From contig JAMXBB010000004.1 in NCBI GenBank assembly GCA_024138015.1, positions 105,816,527 to 105,880,526 on the forward strand: a DNA stretch of 64,000 bases. The letters are read 5' to 3'. The stretch is from Lumnitzera littorea. Taxonomy: Eukaryota > Streptophyta > Magnoliopsida > Myrtales > Combretaceae. The first letter of the stretch is position 1, and the number at the start of each line of letters is the position of its first letter. Positions 1-11,765 of the stretch are shown here, piece after piece. The notes beneath the pieces are model-generated. The model worked only from the letters and a program-made list of their open reading frames with translations, was not told the DNA's origin and did not search any database. A program made the position numbers and the translations under genes.

Positions 1-780
1 CTAAAACTAATGACGCTTCAGTTGTCTCTTTTCTTTTCTTGTAGGAAATAGTCAAACTTCATGGAGTACTCAGAACCATTATTTCAGACTAGGACATGAA
101 ATTCATGAGCTACTTTTGGAGAACGTTATAAAGATGAATGGGAACTAGGCTATTGTACAGCATGCCCTGTCATCCACAAATAGACGAACTAACCAAGGTT
201 GTTAATAGGATAGTAGAAACTTTACTCTGGGTTGCCGTTAGTTGAAACATGGCTGATTAGGATCTGTGCCTACCAATCATAGAGTTTGCCTACAATAGGA
301 TTACCTATAACGTAACAAACATGTCACCATTTGAGGTCACCTATGGGTTCAACCTTGAGCTCTTGATGGACTAAACACCCCTTCCAAGCCCAAATGATTA
401 CTGACTAGCTATAGAAAGAGTCGAAGCCATTAAAGCCATGTACTGGAAGGTTGTAGAACAATTGAGTTGAGCTACTACCAACCTTGAGAGACGAGATTGA
501 TGATGGAAGAATAGGGAATTTCAGCCAGGCAATTGGGTCTAAATCTACCTTAGTATGGAATGGTTTCCACACCTAAGGAAGAGTAAGTTATCTCTCAAGG
601 CTAACGGACCATTCAAAGTGCTTGAAAAGATCAATCCTAATACTTATAGAATTAAACTACCAGAAGATTGTGGGGTCTCGAACTCCTTTAATGTTGTCGA
701 CCTCCACTCGCATACTCTTGAGGATGAGAAACATGGAGCTGAATAAGATTTGTTCCTAAATCTCAAACTTCCAGAGGGGA
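1..780 (+). pseudogene. Ty3/gypsy chromovirus-like integrase C-terminal remnant
   Basis: Conceptual translation, with frame changes and stops, follows the end of a plant gypsy integrase. From about 170 it reads CHPQIDELTKVVNR, the degraded form of the usual HPQTDGQTEVVNR. It then reads EFAYNRITYNVTNMSPFEV (about 286-342), the conserved stretch before the integrase C-terminus. An open frame at 555-746 carries LRKSKLSLKANGPFKVLEKI and GVSNSFNVVDL, the C-terminal SH3-like module typical of plant chromoviruses. The catalytic glutamate expected in the TEVVNR stretch reads as lysine. The element enters from the left edge, so its gag, protease and RT are outside the window. Dead copy; the family assignment is by recognised motifs, the chromovirus subgroup is inferred. 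Confidence 0.8.
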
Positions 781-1680
781 TAATAAGGATCATGGACCAA
801 TCACGCCCTCCTGAGCTTAAGGACTTGCTCGTATGGTTAGCTAAGCTATTTGAGGAGAGTTGAACTTAGAAGAGCAACGTATTCCCTAGTTTGACCTGCT
901 AAGTTACATCGTCCTCCACATCATACAAGAAGATACCCGACTTGTGTGCCAGGCCAACCCCTCTATAATGCAACTGTCCAAAGCCAAGTATTGAACTAGT
1001 ATACTGCCAACTTAGTACGTGCCGAGGCCGAGTTGACCCCATCTTGAAGTTGACGACCGAAGGTCGATCCGACAATGAGTTACCTTCTGAACCAACCCTT
1101 TCCTAACCCTAAAAATCTGAGCTGTTGTGTTGTCGAACTGTCGACCCTAACCTAATTTGTTCAACACCTGCCTTAGTTAGTCAATCGTATCATTAAGACC
1201 ACCAAATGGACAGTTGACATGTACCCTATCTTTCTTGACATCCATACTATCCTTTTTTATCATCGGATATTCTTTATACTTATTTACAACATTACCCTTG
1301 TAAATTACTTCTTTTCCTTTACTAATGGGAATTCTTTTTATAATTTACATTAACCTAAGACTTATTCTAATTAGGTCATATAAATACTTGTGTATTGTAA
1401 TAGTTGCAATAGTTAATACAATTAATATTCAGACATTTTCTTCTTACGTGAGCTAAGTGTATCTTGCTTACTCTTAACTATTTTTATCTAACCCATTGAG
1501 CGTAGACTAATGGTAAGTGATCTTCGGCTACACTTGTACACCATATTAAGTGTGACCTAAGCTTGTGTGAGGCATTAGTGTGTCATATCCGTTGTTGGTG
1601 CACAAAGACCTCTACTTAACCTTTAACTATCATTTATCCTCCGAACTATCTCAAGGTTCGAACCCTTCCCCTTAGTTCAT
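780..1680 (+). repeat. Probable gypsy 3' untranslated/LTR sequence
   Basis: No coding frame survives. Position directly downstream of the integrase remnant and a TATA-like motif (catataaatac, about 1376-1386) followed by an AT-rich leader suggest LTR sequence. A degraded primer-binding-like stretch (tgttggtgcacaaag) lies near 1594. No pair of matching LTR ends or target duplication was found, so the limits are approximate. It could be the 3' LTR of the upstream element or the 5' LTR of the next one with its gag-RT deleted. Confidence 0.35.
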
Positions 1681-1689
1681 GTGATACTA

Positions 1690-2600
1690 GACATCGTATG
1701 TTCATCTACGTCAAGCTATATCATCTAACTAGTCTGTGGTCATTTGCCCAATAGGGCATGATATCCTTGACGCCTTCCCTAAAGCTTCGAGAGGTCGGTA
1801 GTTCATCAATGTTGCCATCGACTACTTCACTAAGTGGATCGAGGTTGAAGCCGTGGTAAAGATTATCGAGAAGAGTTTTGAGTCCTTTGTTTGGAACAAT
1901 ATCTTCTCCCGATTTGGGATATGATATGCCCTCATTATGGATAATGGGTAGTAGTTTGATAACCTAAAGTTTAAAGATTTCTGTGCTAAGCACCACATCA
2001 TGTTGCACTTTATGTTAGTCACCTACTCTTAATTGAATGGTTAAGTCGTAGCAACCAATCAAGTCATCCTCGAAAGATTGAAGAAGAGAGTGGACTGAGC
2101 TTGAGGTGCTTGGGTTGATAAGCTGCCTAACATTTTGTGGGGGTACAAGACCACTCACCATACCTCTATAGGCAAAACCCATTTTTGTCTAATGTTTGGA
2201 TCGAAAGTAGTCTTCTCCATTGAGTTCGAGCTTCCCAATATCTGGACTCAAAGATTTAATACCATCTTCAATGAGTCCCTATTGTAAGTTAGTGTTGACA
2301 CTATCAAAGCAATTAGAGACCTCACTACAACTCGAGTAACTACTTACTAGCACTGAGTAGCTAGATACTACGATTTGAAGATCAGACACAAAGAGTTTAA
2401 GGTTAGTGACCTGGTTTGCTAGAAGCTAGAGGCTGTAGGTTCATGAGAAGGACATGGCAAGTTGGCCCTTAATTAGAAAGACCCGACCAGAGTTAGAGAA
2501 AACTTGGGCAATGGAGCATACAAATTAGAAAGACTGGACGATGAGCTCATTCCGTGCACATGGAACACTAATAACCTTTGGCTTTACTTTAATTAATGTA
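1690..2600 (+). pseudogene. Second Ty3/gypsy integrase remnant, Tat-like
   Basis: The plus strand translates, with several stops and one early frame change, into a gypsy integrase core and C-terminus. DYFTKWIEVEA (from about 1820) supplies the first catalytic Asp and IMDNG (about 1934-1948) the second. In the third catalytic block, normally NGQVEVTNR, the text reads NG-stop-VVATN, so the Glu is gone. Downstream GYKTTHHTSIGKTHF, RVARYYDLKIRHKEFKVSDLV and LGNGAYKLERLDDELIPCTW are the usual C-terminal blocks of Tat/Athila-type integrases. It is a different family from the integrase at 1-780. No gag, protease or RT precedes it, so the 5' part was lost or replaced. Confidence 0.8.
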
Positions 2601-2719
2601 CCATCATGTAAATCATTTCAAAATTATGAATGAAAATTCCATTTCACATAAGTTATCTACATTTACTTATCTCTCTTACTCTCATATTAGGTCCTACCCC
2701 CCATAAGGTGAACGGACCT

Positions 2720-3010
2720 ATTATTCGGGTAGGTCAGAACGCCACCGACCTGACCCCCTTAGGTAACCTTAGTAAGGGGAAATACCCCTTGCTTTGAGGA
2801 ACTTCCACTAATCAGGCAGATCAAAATATCGCTAACTTAATCCCTTTGGGTAACCTTAGTAAGGGAGAGGAACTCCTATTGATTGGGTAGGTTGAAACAA
2901 CATTGACTTGATCCCCTTAGGTAACTTTAGTAAAGGAAAACAGCCGTTACCTTAAAGAACTCCCACTAACTAGGTAGGTTAGAACACCATCGACCTAAAC
3001 CCTCAATAAT
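2720..3010 (+). repeat. Short tandem repeat in gypsy 3' untranslated region
   Basis: Four imperfect copies of a unit beginning gggtaggtcagaac occur near 2729, 2814, 2885 and 2972. Units are about 71-87 bp and share the core ccttaggtaaccttagtaag. The array lies just past the Tat-like integrase end. Tandem repeats between pol and the 3' LTR are known from Tat/Ogre elements, which agrees with the placement. Confidence 0.6.
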
Positions 3011-3529
3011 AGACTAGGTAAGGGATAACACCCCTTGTACACTAAGTATCAGACCGTGGTACAATGAATCGAGCAAGAAAGCAAAATGCATTCAACAAAA
3101 GTCGAAGTACATAAAGAAATTCAAAATCTATTACTAAGTTGGGGATATACAAATTTAAGGTAGGTATCCCGACTTGAACTAAAAGAAGCAAGGAAGGGTA
3201 TAATTATTGCCTTAGATCAGCAAACTCTAGCAGTTCCGAAAAATCTTATGCTTCGATTTGCTCAAAGGGATGGTCTATCAATGGCCCTTGAGATGATTAG
3301 CTTTGGGTTGCAGAAGGGGCCAAAAGTTATTGACTTAGGTTAGTAGGAGGATCACCCTAACCCTGATCACTCTAATAGGAATACTCAGGTGTGACCTCTT
3401 ATTGAGCTATAGGGGCAAAAGTAGATGCAAAAGTGTCTTGTTCAACCTCAATAGCAAAATAAGTGCCTCATACCTCAATTGCTACTTGAGCAACTTCTTT
3501 CTATCTCTCGTTTAGGCCACCCTCCTCTC
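3011..3529. other. Non-coding gypsy 3' region
   Basis: No open frame or recognised domain. The stretch lies between the tandem repeat and the antisense coding relic and is probably untranslated retrotransposon sequence. Confidence 0.4.
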
Positions 3530-5839
3530 CTAAAAAGTTGGGACATCTAAAAAACCAAGGAAGCTCAAGTCAAGCTTGGGAAAATGGAAGAGCTCCTTGT
3601 TCCTTGTATAGCAAGCACACTCGATGGAGATATCTTCCAGCCCTTTTAACCACAGCTCCATCATTTGAAAATTGTTGACGGCTTTCTTGGCAGTAGTGTT
3701 GCTGAGAACCTCCTTACTCTCCAATTTAGAGATGATCTCCTTGATCTTTGAAGATTGCCTTTGAAGTTCCTTTATTAGCTACTCCAGCCTAACCTTTTGA
3801 CTGGTTAGCTCCAACAATGTAGCTTTAGTGCTGTCACACTCTGATGCCTTTATCGCTAGCTTAGTCTATAGCTTGGAGACCAATGCCTTCATCCCAGTGT
3901 TCTCCTTCTTGAGCTTGTCCCTAACTCTTCTCCCTTCTTCTAGCTTCTAGGAGAGTTAAGCCCTGGTCCTTTGCTTGTCCTCAAGCTGAGCCTTTAGGTT
4001 ACCGACCTCCCTAACATTCTCTTCAACAACAATCCTTTCCCATTCTACATCTTGTAGCCTTACCTTAAGCCTAGCCACCTGCACATAAAAGCGGCCCAAG
4101 CCGGTTAGCCTTGATGAACTTATCCATATATTTACCAAAGGAAGATTCTACCTCCCTCAAGTCCTTCTCGATACTAGACAACGTTGCTCAAAATCCCTTT
4201 ACTTCTTTCTACAGGGCATCGTAATTATTGAGTTGCAACAATACTTGGCCATGGTACTACAAAGAAACACATTGAGGTTAGATTAGTGACGATAAGGAAG
4301 CACATCAATTGTAAGAAACGAAAGCTTACTTATCGGATGAGTGAGCTCAAGTAACTCGCCATCTCCATAGGATCTCCTCCTCTTACCTTCGACAGCTCCT
4401 CGAGGATGGCCTAATCACCAAGGGTGTAAAACCCCATTGAGGCTTGATAGCTAAGATTTCGATGTCGCAACATAATGTTGTTGCCTTAGACCTTCCACTT
4501 CAGCCTTAGGAGTTTTCCCTTAGTCCTCTTGTTTTCAGCCTCAGATTGGTGAAGGTAATGCTCCTCATTTTGAGAGACATATAACATGTTCTTGAAAGAG
4601 TTCGACTCAATTCTTAGGAACTTGAACTTGTTAAGGATATAAAAAAAGTTGTCCCCAAGTACATCGATACACTTGTTGGGATGAGTTTTAGGCCACTCGA
4701 ATTAGGTCACCCAACTCAAGGATGCCTTCCCTATCGACTTCTATTTCTTAACCCTAGGCATTGCTTGCTTAGCAATTTTAGGGGCCTTTCTTTTTTACCA
4801 GACTACACTAAATGGGGCATTGGCTTTAGTCTCCTCCTCCTTACCCCCGTTAAGAGGGGTAAGTGTCTGCACGTCTAGCTCGTTAGTACTGATAAGTTCG
4901 TCCTCCATAGTAATGGGTATAGAGGTGGGGACGAAGGCAGTGGAAGGGAAAACCATACTTAAAGGCTTAGCAGCCAACGACTTTATTTGAGGACCAAGAG
5001 GAATCCTTTAAGGTAAAGCAGTTAGCTCGACCTTATTGGTCTCCTTATCTCCTAACCTTAGCCCTATGGCCTTGCCTTTAGGGTTAGAGGCCTTCGTGGT
5101 CGGCTTTGACCTTGCCTGGCAACACCTCATCAGCTTAGCTACCAAAGGGTAGGGAATGTCTCCAATAAGTTTATTGCCTGCAAAGAGTTAAACGAGTGGC
5201 TAGGAAAACAAAAAACAAAACAAAGAGAAAAGTACAAAGTGCTACCATTCACCAACTCCATCGTGACTAGCATGGACAAGGAAGATCTTCCCCTTTATCT
5301 CTTAAAAAGGACAACGGACGAAGCACAACTTTATACACACTCGCATGATAGATGAAGCCGTTTGTGAAAGATGAACTTGTGCCTTCTATCCATTTCTTTA
5401 CCATAGCCTTCTTCATGTTAAGAAAGAGCTCGGAGATCGGATATTTGAAGTATCTTTCTATCATCTCTATGGGCATTTATTTCATTATCATGTCTAAGGA
5501 CTATAAAGGCTTGAATCTCCCTCGCAACCTTGGCATTGTTGGGCCCAAGCTCCTTTTAAGCCCTAATTTAGACTAGTTTGGTCCATCTTGTCCCAAAGTC
5601 TACCCCATTCGACAGCTCAACCACTAGGTAGTTATCTTGCCAACCCTTAATAGAGTTAGTGAAGTTACCAAATAGCTTCTTTCTCGGATGAAGCTCGTGG
5701 TATGGCCACCTACTCAAGCTTTTCCATATGTGGAAATGGTTGAAGAGCTTGGGGTAGCCCATATCACCAGGTGCTCGCAAAGTTTTTAGAAGGCCTTCAA
5801 TACCCTTTACCCATTGGGAGGGACTTATGTTGGACTACA
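3530..5839 (-). pseudogene. Antisense extra ORF of a Tat-type element (3' portion)
   Basis: Reading the minus strand from 5839 down gives broken frames. The segment at 5568-5780 contains KLFGNFTNSIKGWQDNYLVV, resembling the plant 'putative gypsy type transposon' domain (Transposase_28-like) with its hallmark SIKGWKDRFF block. The next open piece (5267-5476) continues the same protein. After a degraded linker, 3530-4138 encodes Lys/Glu/Leu-rich, heptad-like sequence (for example KLEEGRRVRDKLKKENT) predicted to be coiled coil. This order, domain then long coiled coil, and the antisense orientation downstream of pol match the additional ORF reported in Tat-lineage gypsy elements. Several stops and frame changes show it is dead. 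Its N-terminal part continues at 8866-9240 beyond a solo LTR insertion. Confidence 0.6.
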
Positions 5840-5844
5840 CCGAT

Positions 5845-8800
5845 TGTCACGCCCCGAAGCGGCAGAGTCGTAACAGCCCCGCCGTGTAAACCACCCTAAG
5901 ATAGAAGTTGGCCTCACAACCGCTATCCTAGACCTGATCTACACAAGGCGTCCACAACTAACCCGCTTTGAAGTAGACAATTTGTAATTTAACAAATCAT
6001 TTAAGAAAGTGAGGAAAGTTATATATAGTCACTATGATTCAGTTATTACATTAATCAGAAATGAAAAGTAAAACATGTGTTGATTCTTCAATGTTTTTCC
6101 TCACTCCCCAAGATCCAGCAGTTGCTAGCTTCGGAGTAATTGGTTGCCGCTTCTTAGCCAGCACCTGCACGATGTCTATAGGGATGTGAGCAACCACAGC
6201 TCAGTAAGTTAGGACGGAGGACTTAAAACTATATCATACACACAACAAGGTTTTCAATCATTTATTAGTTGCAATGCATGTGCAAGCAAATGCCATCGCA
6301 CGACGTTGTCCGGCCCGTCGTGAGATTAGAGAAATTGCGCCCGCTCTAATCCGGGTTGAGGAGTTACCGTTAATGCAACAGCTCACGACCAAACCCAGGC
6401 TTGTGTAATGGAGACCTTGCTCCTCCCGCGACTACCTTTGAACCACTGTCTTCATCCCCGCCGCAACCTCCTCTCCTGTCACTTAGTTCGACTGAGGATG
6501 AAGAAGGGACCATTTTGCAATCCTGCGCTATCCCTTCCGAAGGGGTCGGTATTTGGCCGGAGAGTCCTAAATCCCCTAACGGGTTGCCATGCATGTTCGA
6601 TTATGATTACTGGTCGTATATTTGATTAAGTCCAATTTAGGGTGATCAATCATTACATACAATTCATACAATATGCGCCAAGGCAACAAACATAATCATA
6701 GCATCACCCATAATCAAGCACATGCACGCATTCAACTATCTAACAAGCACAATCAAGCATAATCTTAAGCCTCCAAAATACAGCAGCGTATTAATCCCAA
6801 CTTACCTCGACTCCTCGCTCGCTCACTCGAGGTCCGATTTGCTCAGGCCATCGCCGGTTATCCCTATAACACGAACGTGGTTTCAGCTTTTCATATAATT
6901 GTTATAGGTTCGTTTTATCCTATAATGCTTCTTGTTAGGTTTTGTTTAAGGTTTAATATGCCCAATTATCTAGGTATTAAGTCTTTTACAATTATTCTAG
7001 GTCTGGGGTTAGGTTCAGGTTCGGTTTTCGCATCGATTTCTAAACCAGGTTTTTAGTTCGATTTTTAAGTAGCGTTTTATATTCCAACCCTAGAAATTAG
7101 TTTCAACCCATAATGTGAAATTAATCACATTATTTCCCGATAACCTAAATACCATCATTACCCTTTGTCAGTGTTTATTTTACTCGGTACACTTAAATCC
7201 ATATCAGTGTACCGAATTCACTCCTAATGTGACAATTTTTTACATTTTTCATATAATTCCATAAATTCAAGTTTCCTATCAGATTTATTGTACATTTTTA
7301 TTATTCTTAAAATATCAATTTTTATTATAATATTTTCTATTTATTATATTTTCAATAATTACACATTATGCATTATTGCATATTATGCACATAATGTATT
7401 TCCAATATTTCTATTACCCTAATTACCATCTCTAAACACCAATTATTATTTCAAAATATCTAAATCCATCCTAAATCAGATTTTACTCCATATTTCCCTA
7501 ATTTACAAAATTAACTATTTTTTCCTATTACTCATTTATTACATAATTAACCTAATAATTACATCTAACACCCTAAATGCTATAAGTATCATACTCCATC
7601 AGATCTTAACACCCTAAAACATCTACTTATTCACTAAGTCAGAAATTAATAATTTAATTACTTAATTAATCCTAAATTACCCATTTTATGCCTCATTTTG
7701 GGACCTAAAAATTATCTAAAAATTTTGAAAATTAATTTTTGAAAAAGGGCTTCATAGCACTGTTCTATATCATCTGAGTAATCTACACAAAAATTTTGGG
7801 CTTGAAACTACACTCCTAAGGTCATTTATTTCTAAATCGAAATGTGCTCGGTTTTGCACGATTTCTTAGGGGCCATATATTACGGGATATAATTTCATCA
7901 AAATAATATTTTTCCTACAAACTACATACAGAAATATCTCAGAATAACAAAATTCATAATTTTCTAATTATATTTACTATTTTTACAAAAATTTACAAGA
8001 TTCGGGCTGGAAATCGGACTCACCGATTTGGGTGGCTCCGGCCACCGCGGGCCGCCGTGGCCTTGTCGGCCGGCCTGGGCGCTGCCACCACCGTGTGGTG
8101 GTGGTGGCCGTCCACTTCCAGCTCCTCGTCTAGTGTGGGTTCCTTTTAAAACCCTCAACTGCACAGTTTTTCTTATTTTTTTTTATTTTCTGGATTTTCT
8201 CTCGAATTTTCAACTCTCTCTAATTTTCTCTGATTTGTATCTGTCCAAATGAGCTTCTGAATTTTTCCTGCTATTTATAGGCAATTGTAGAATTTAATGT
8301 GCATTAATTTGATGGGATTTTGCCCCAATTCCATGATTTTAGGCTTTTTGTTTGTCAAATTCCTATTGTTTATTTTTTTCTTTTTCTGTCACGACCTAAT
8401 CTTGCATCAGCTTATCCTCTTCTGATTTTTTCTGATTTTTTTATAATTATTTTGTATTTTTCTTTAATTATTTACTTAGTTTTCGGCCAATTTTAGTAAT
8501 TACGCGTATTTTTATCTACACGTAAATACATGTAGGGTACACGTGAACATTCCTAAATATTATTTTGGTCATTCTAAAATTTTTAGTATACATATAATCT
8601 ATCTCTAATAATTTATTAGTTATTATATTACACTTTTTGCCTTTTTGGTAATTAGCAGTTATTATGCTTAAAATTTGAAAATTTTATAGTCTCCTATTTT
8701 ACTACTTATTTTCTTAAATTTAAGTTTACAGGGTCATTTTTACTGGTATCTTATTAAATAGTTTATAATTTGGGTGTAATCGGATCTTTTAGCCGATCGC

Positions 8801-8860
8801 CCTAAACCTTGGGTTCTAAGTTCAATCTTACGGTTACTTGGCTGAACTTTGGGGCTTACA
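5845..8860 (-). mobile_element. Solo LTR, family 1 copy 1 (3,016 bp)
   Basis: The segment starts TGTCACGCCCCG and ends GGGGCTTACA, with TG...CA termini. It is flanked by a perfect 5-bp duplication, CCGAT, at 5840-5844 and 8861-8865. Removing it with one CCGAT restores the antisense coding relic around it. A TATA box (ctataaatag, complement of 8271-8280) gives minus-strand transcription, so the sense 5' end is at 8860. No gag or pol is inside, so this is a solo LTR left by recombination between two LTRs, not a full element. A second copy in opposite orientation lies at 29651-32559. LTR length and the TGTAAGCCCC / GGGGCGTGACA ends suggest a Del/Tekay-type chromovirus; that lineage call is inference. 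Confidence 0.85.
8271..8280 (-). promoter_or_regulatory. LTR TATA box, family 1 copy 1
   Basis: Complement reads ctataaatag. The second copy of the LTR has ctataaatgg at the matching place (30231-30240). In both copies a GT-type 5' splice-site-like motif (GGTGAGTCC) follows about 220-260 bp downstream. Confidence 0.55.
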
Positions 8861-8865
8861 CCGAT

Positions 8866-9240
8866 GGAAGTGAAAGAGCTCTTTTTCAAAGTTGCTCAAA
8901 AGGAGGTGTTACCTATACTTTAAACACTTTTCAAACATAGCAAAATGTCTCCCTATTAATAAGGGCACCCTCTCCTCCCTCCTTGGCAGCTGTATTGTCC
9001 AACCTGGAATCAGCTCAACTACCAAGTGGCTTAGAACCTAATTGGGAGCAAAGGCCTTACTCCCATGAACTTGGCTGCTCGAACCTTTGTCTTTCCTAAG
9101 CACCTCAAACAAATCTTTGGTCATTGGCAAGGGAGCATATATGTAAGTGTCCCTTGGGATGGCATTGACGAGCTTAGTCCTATCTAAGGCCTCCATCGCC
9201 ATCCTAGTGGCATCATCTAGTTATTACAGTGGTGTGACTT
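8866..9240 (-). pseudogene. Antisense extra ORF of the Tat-type element (5' portion)
   Basis: The minus strand encodes, with few interruptions, RMAMEALDRTKLVNAIPRDT, YAPLPMTKDLFEVLRKDKG and VELIPGWTIQLPRREERVPL, running directly up to the solo LTR target site. Translation continues on the other side at 5839. It is the N-terminal half of the same antisense relic. At least two stops are visible. Its placement between Tat-like pol and an LTR-like end supports the assignment; I do not know the function of this ORF. Confidence 0.55.
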
Positions 9241-10690
9241 TGTCCTCTCCTTGGGGAGGAGTGATGTGTCTCTAAGGTTATATATATGGAGAAGTACTAC
9301 AACAAACGAATAAAAAAGGAAATAGAAAAGAAACTAGCAAAACCCGAGCAACTAGCAAAACCGGATATGACATATCAGTCCGAATTGAAGGGTCATTCAT
9401 TATTACTCCTTACTAAAGGGAATAAATAAGAGTTAAGAGATGACGAGAACACTAAGATTGCTCAAATGAGTAATTTCTATATTGAAAAGGATATCAATGT
9501 ACATATAAGGAAAAGTGGGGGTTTATATACTTACCCATTAGGGTTATTTTACATGTATGAAAAGATAAAAGGGTGTTCTACACTAAGTTATAGAAGACAT
9601 ACTAAAAGGGGTAAAAGATATAAAGAATATATAGTACGAAAAAGAAAGATTCATTCTAGAACATTATGTCAAAAGACATGTGTCGTTTAGTGGCTGGACA
9701 TCTAGGATATGGTACAACGTAGGTGGAAGCAAGAATGTGTTATAATTAGGGGCCAACTTGATCTAGATCAGGTTAGGAGTCAATCAACCTAGCAAAAGGT
9801 CAGCTGTCTTGAAGTTAGACACCAGTAGGTCAGGTCGGTAGCTTGACTCGGCTAGTTCTAGGCTATCTTTTGGATTAGGACTTCGCTGTTGAGAAGGAGC
9901 ATGTTGGATACACCTGAAGATTTGAAAAATAGGTCAGCAAGTGGTTAGATCGGGATAGGAGTCCCCGTTTTGGCTATGGCTTAAAGCTAGTATTTTCCGT
10001 ACGAGCTCTTGAAGTCCTCTAGCTCGGATTCTTGTGATCGATCTAGGTGTTTGATCCTATCAGGGAAGATCACTCCTCATGGTCTCGGAGTCAATAATGT
10101 TGTACTTTGACGCATTTGATGGCATCTCACTTGTATTCGTCATGTTAATGAAGAAGCAAAAAGGAACGAAGAACTTTGAAGAAAAGTTAGCAAGAGATAA
10201 GAGTTTTGAAGAAGATTGACGAGGAGAGAGTAAAGTTTGCAATGAAAAAGCAAAAAAGTCGCAAAAAGGTGCTCTCCCCAAACAACTGTGGCATTTATAA
10301 ACTAAATACTTTAGAAAGTGTATTGGCAGTTACAAGGATTCGTATAAATACAAATCCCTTGAAACATTATGATGTTAACACGTTGAGTTAGTTATAATTG
10401 GATTACTACATTCGAAAGACAAAACGCATGCAATTATACACAAGTCTACTGTGATAAGACACCTATCACATTGCATTAAATGCACTAAAAATGAGTGCCA
10501 TAAAGTAAGAATCTGAAAAGTTACTTCCGTAGAAAGTTTACTCGAGGCCCCCATAACTTCTACAAGAAAACTTATTCTGCACTCCAACAGCAATGTACCT
10601 TGGATCGAATAGATTGTACTTGCTTAGGTAATGGTTAGATCAATTTTGCCTCATCTACTCAACTCTTCTACTATGCAATTCTACCATGAG
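9241..10690. other. Retrotransposon-derived non-coding sequence
   Basis: No domain is recognised on either strand. Small open frames at 9466-9690 and 10206-10391 have no recognisable content. The stretch 9740-9880 carries gaccaggt/ggtcaggtcggtag-like words similar in style to the tandem repeat at 2720-3010. It is likely the remaining untranslated part of the Tat-type element. Confidence 0.35.
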
Positions 10691-11765
10691 ACATAACCTA
10701 TTATAATCTCAACATGGCTCGGAGTGCTTAACTCAGGCCTTGATGTCTCTACCTCGGATCACCCATTCAGCTTGGCATATATGCACTCTACTTTGACTTA
10801 ATAGAGGGCCAACTACTCTTACCCTCCGATGGTTACGAAAGTTCAACTTCTTGTAATTCCATCTCGAAACTATTACCCTCACCTTTGCCTTGAAGGCAAT
10901 CTGTTTAGGTATATTGCACCTACTCGACTCTAGTATCATTTAGCTTAGACGTCTTTGCCCTGGCCTTACTCTAACTCAAACGCCTTTGCCTCGACCTTTT
11001 GTCAGCCCGAACTTCTACCATTGTTGTGTCGATACGACAACATTAACGTGGACACCTCTAGATCAAATTGACTACATGCTTGAGAAGTCCATACTTCCCT
11101 TCTCTTTACCTTTACTATAACAATGAGACTGTATGAAGTCGGGGGGAAAAGTGTAAGGGGTGGGGGGCTAGGGGGTCGTGGTGGTGGTGGTGGTAGTAAG
11201 GTGGTGGGGTTAGAGGCAAATGTTGATAGGGTCTTTTGGACATGGGTTTTTTAGCCCGTCTTGACCTCATAAAACTTACAGCCTATGATAGGTTGCCATT
11301 GGCCTAAGCTAAGAACACAGCCTATCCAACTTTAGGAGGCCTCTAATGGCTAGGGTAAAAGATTAAGTCAACAACTACCTCCTACATATGTGAAACATGT
11401 TGGATACTATAATCTCACTCTTCAATACTTACGGATGTTGCTTTACCCATTAACTCTTTTCGATCTGCCGCATCACTCCTCTATAAATATAAGACCATCA
11501 CCTAATGGTAAACTACTTAATACTTTGCATACTTAAGCCTAGTTATTACTCTTAAGTATGCTTATTCTCCAAACACTTAATTGATTTAAGTATCAGAATG
11601 GCCACGCTAGATAACACCCTGGCGCCCCCTTATTGTGCTCTCTTTTGCAAGCTTAATCATTTGCGTGAAGCCTAATCACTTTTAAATCCATACTGGCAAA
11701 GATCTTGAGACAACAAGTAAGATACGGATAGGTCCGATACCCTTTTCATCTTATACCCGCTCACC
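10691..11765 (+). repeat. LTR-like sequence, probable 3' LTR of the Tat-type element
   Basis: A TATA box (ctataaatat, 11481-11490) is followed by taagtatcagaatggcc, gataacaccctggcgcccc and ctcttttgcaagc. This is the usual order of the R-U5 portion of Tat-type LTRs, which carry a 'cat/tcGGAGTG...ttttGCAGG' pattern. The left limit is a guess; no target duplication was found. A G-rich tract lies at 11141-11175. Confidence 0.45.
11141..11175 (+). other. G-quadruplex-capable tract
   Basis: Four G runs of 6, 4, 6 and 5 bases are separated by loops of 10, 1 and 3 bases, followed by a (GTG) repeat to about 11210. The pattern is rare in this AT-rich window. Confidence 0.6.

Noticed and set aside
8028..8252. 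GC-rich frame with Pro/Gly-rich translation on both strands
   Set aside because: It lies in the leader of the family 1 LTR, and the matching region of the second copy does not keep the frame.
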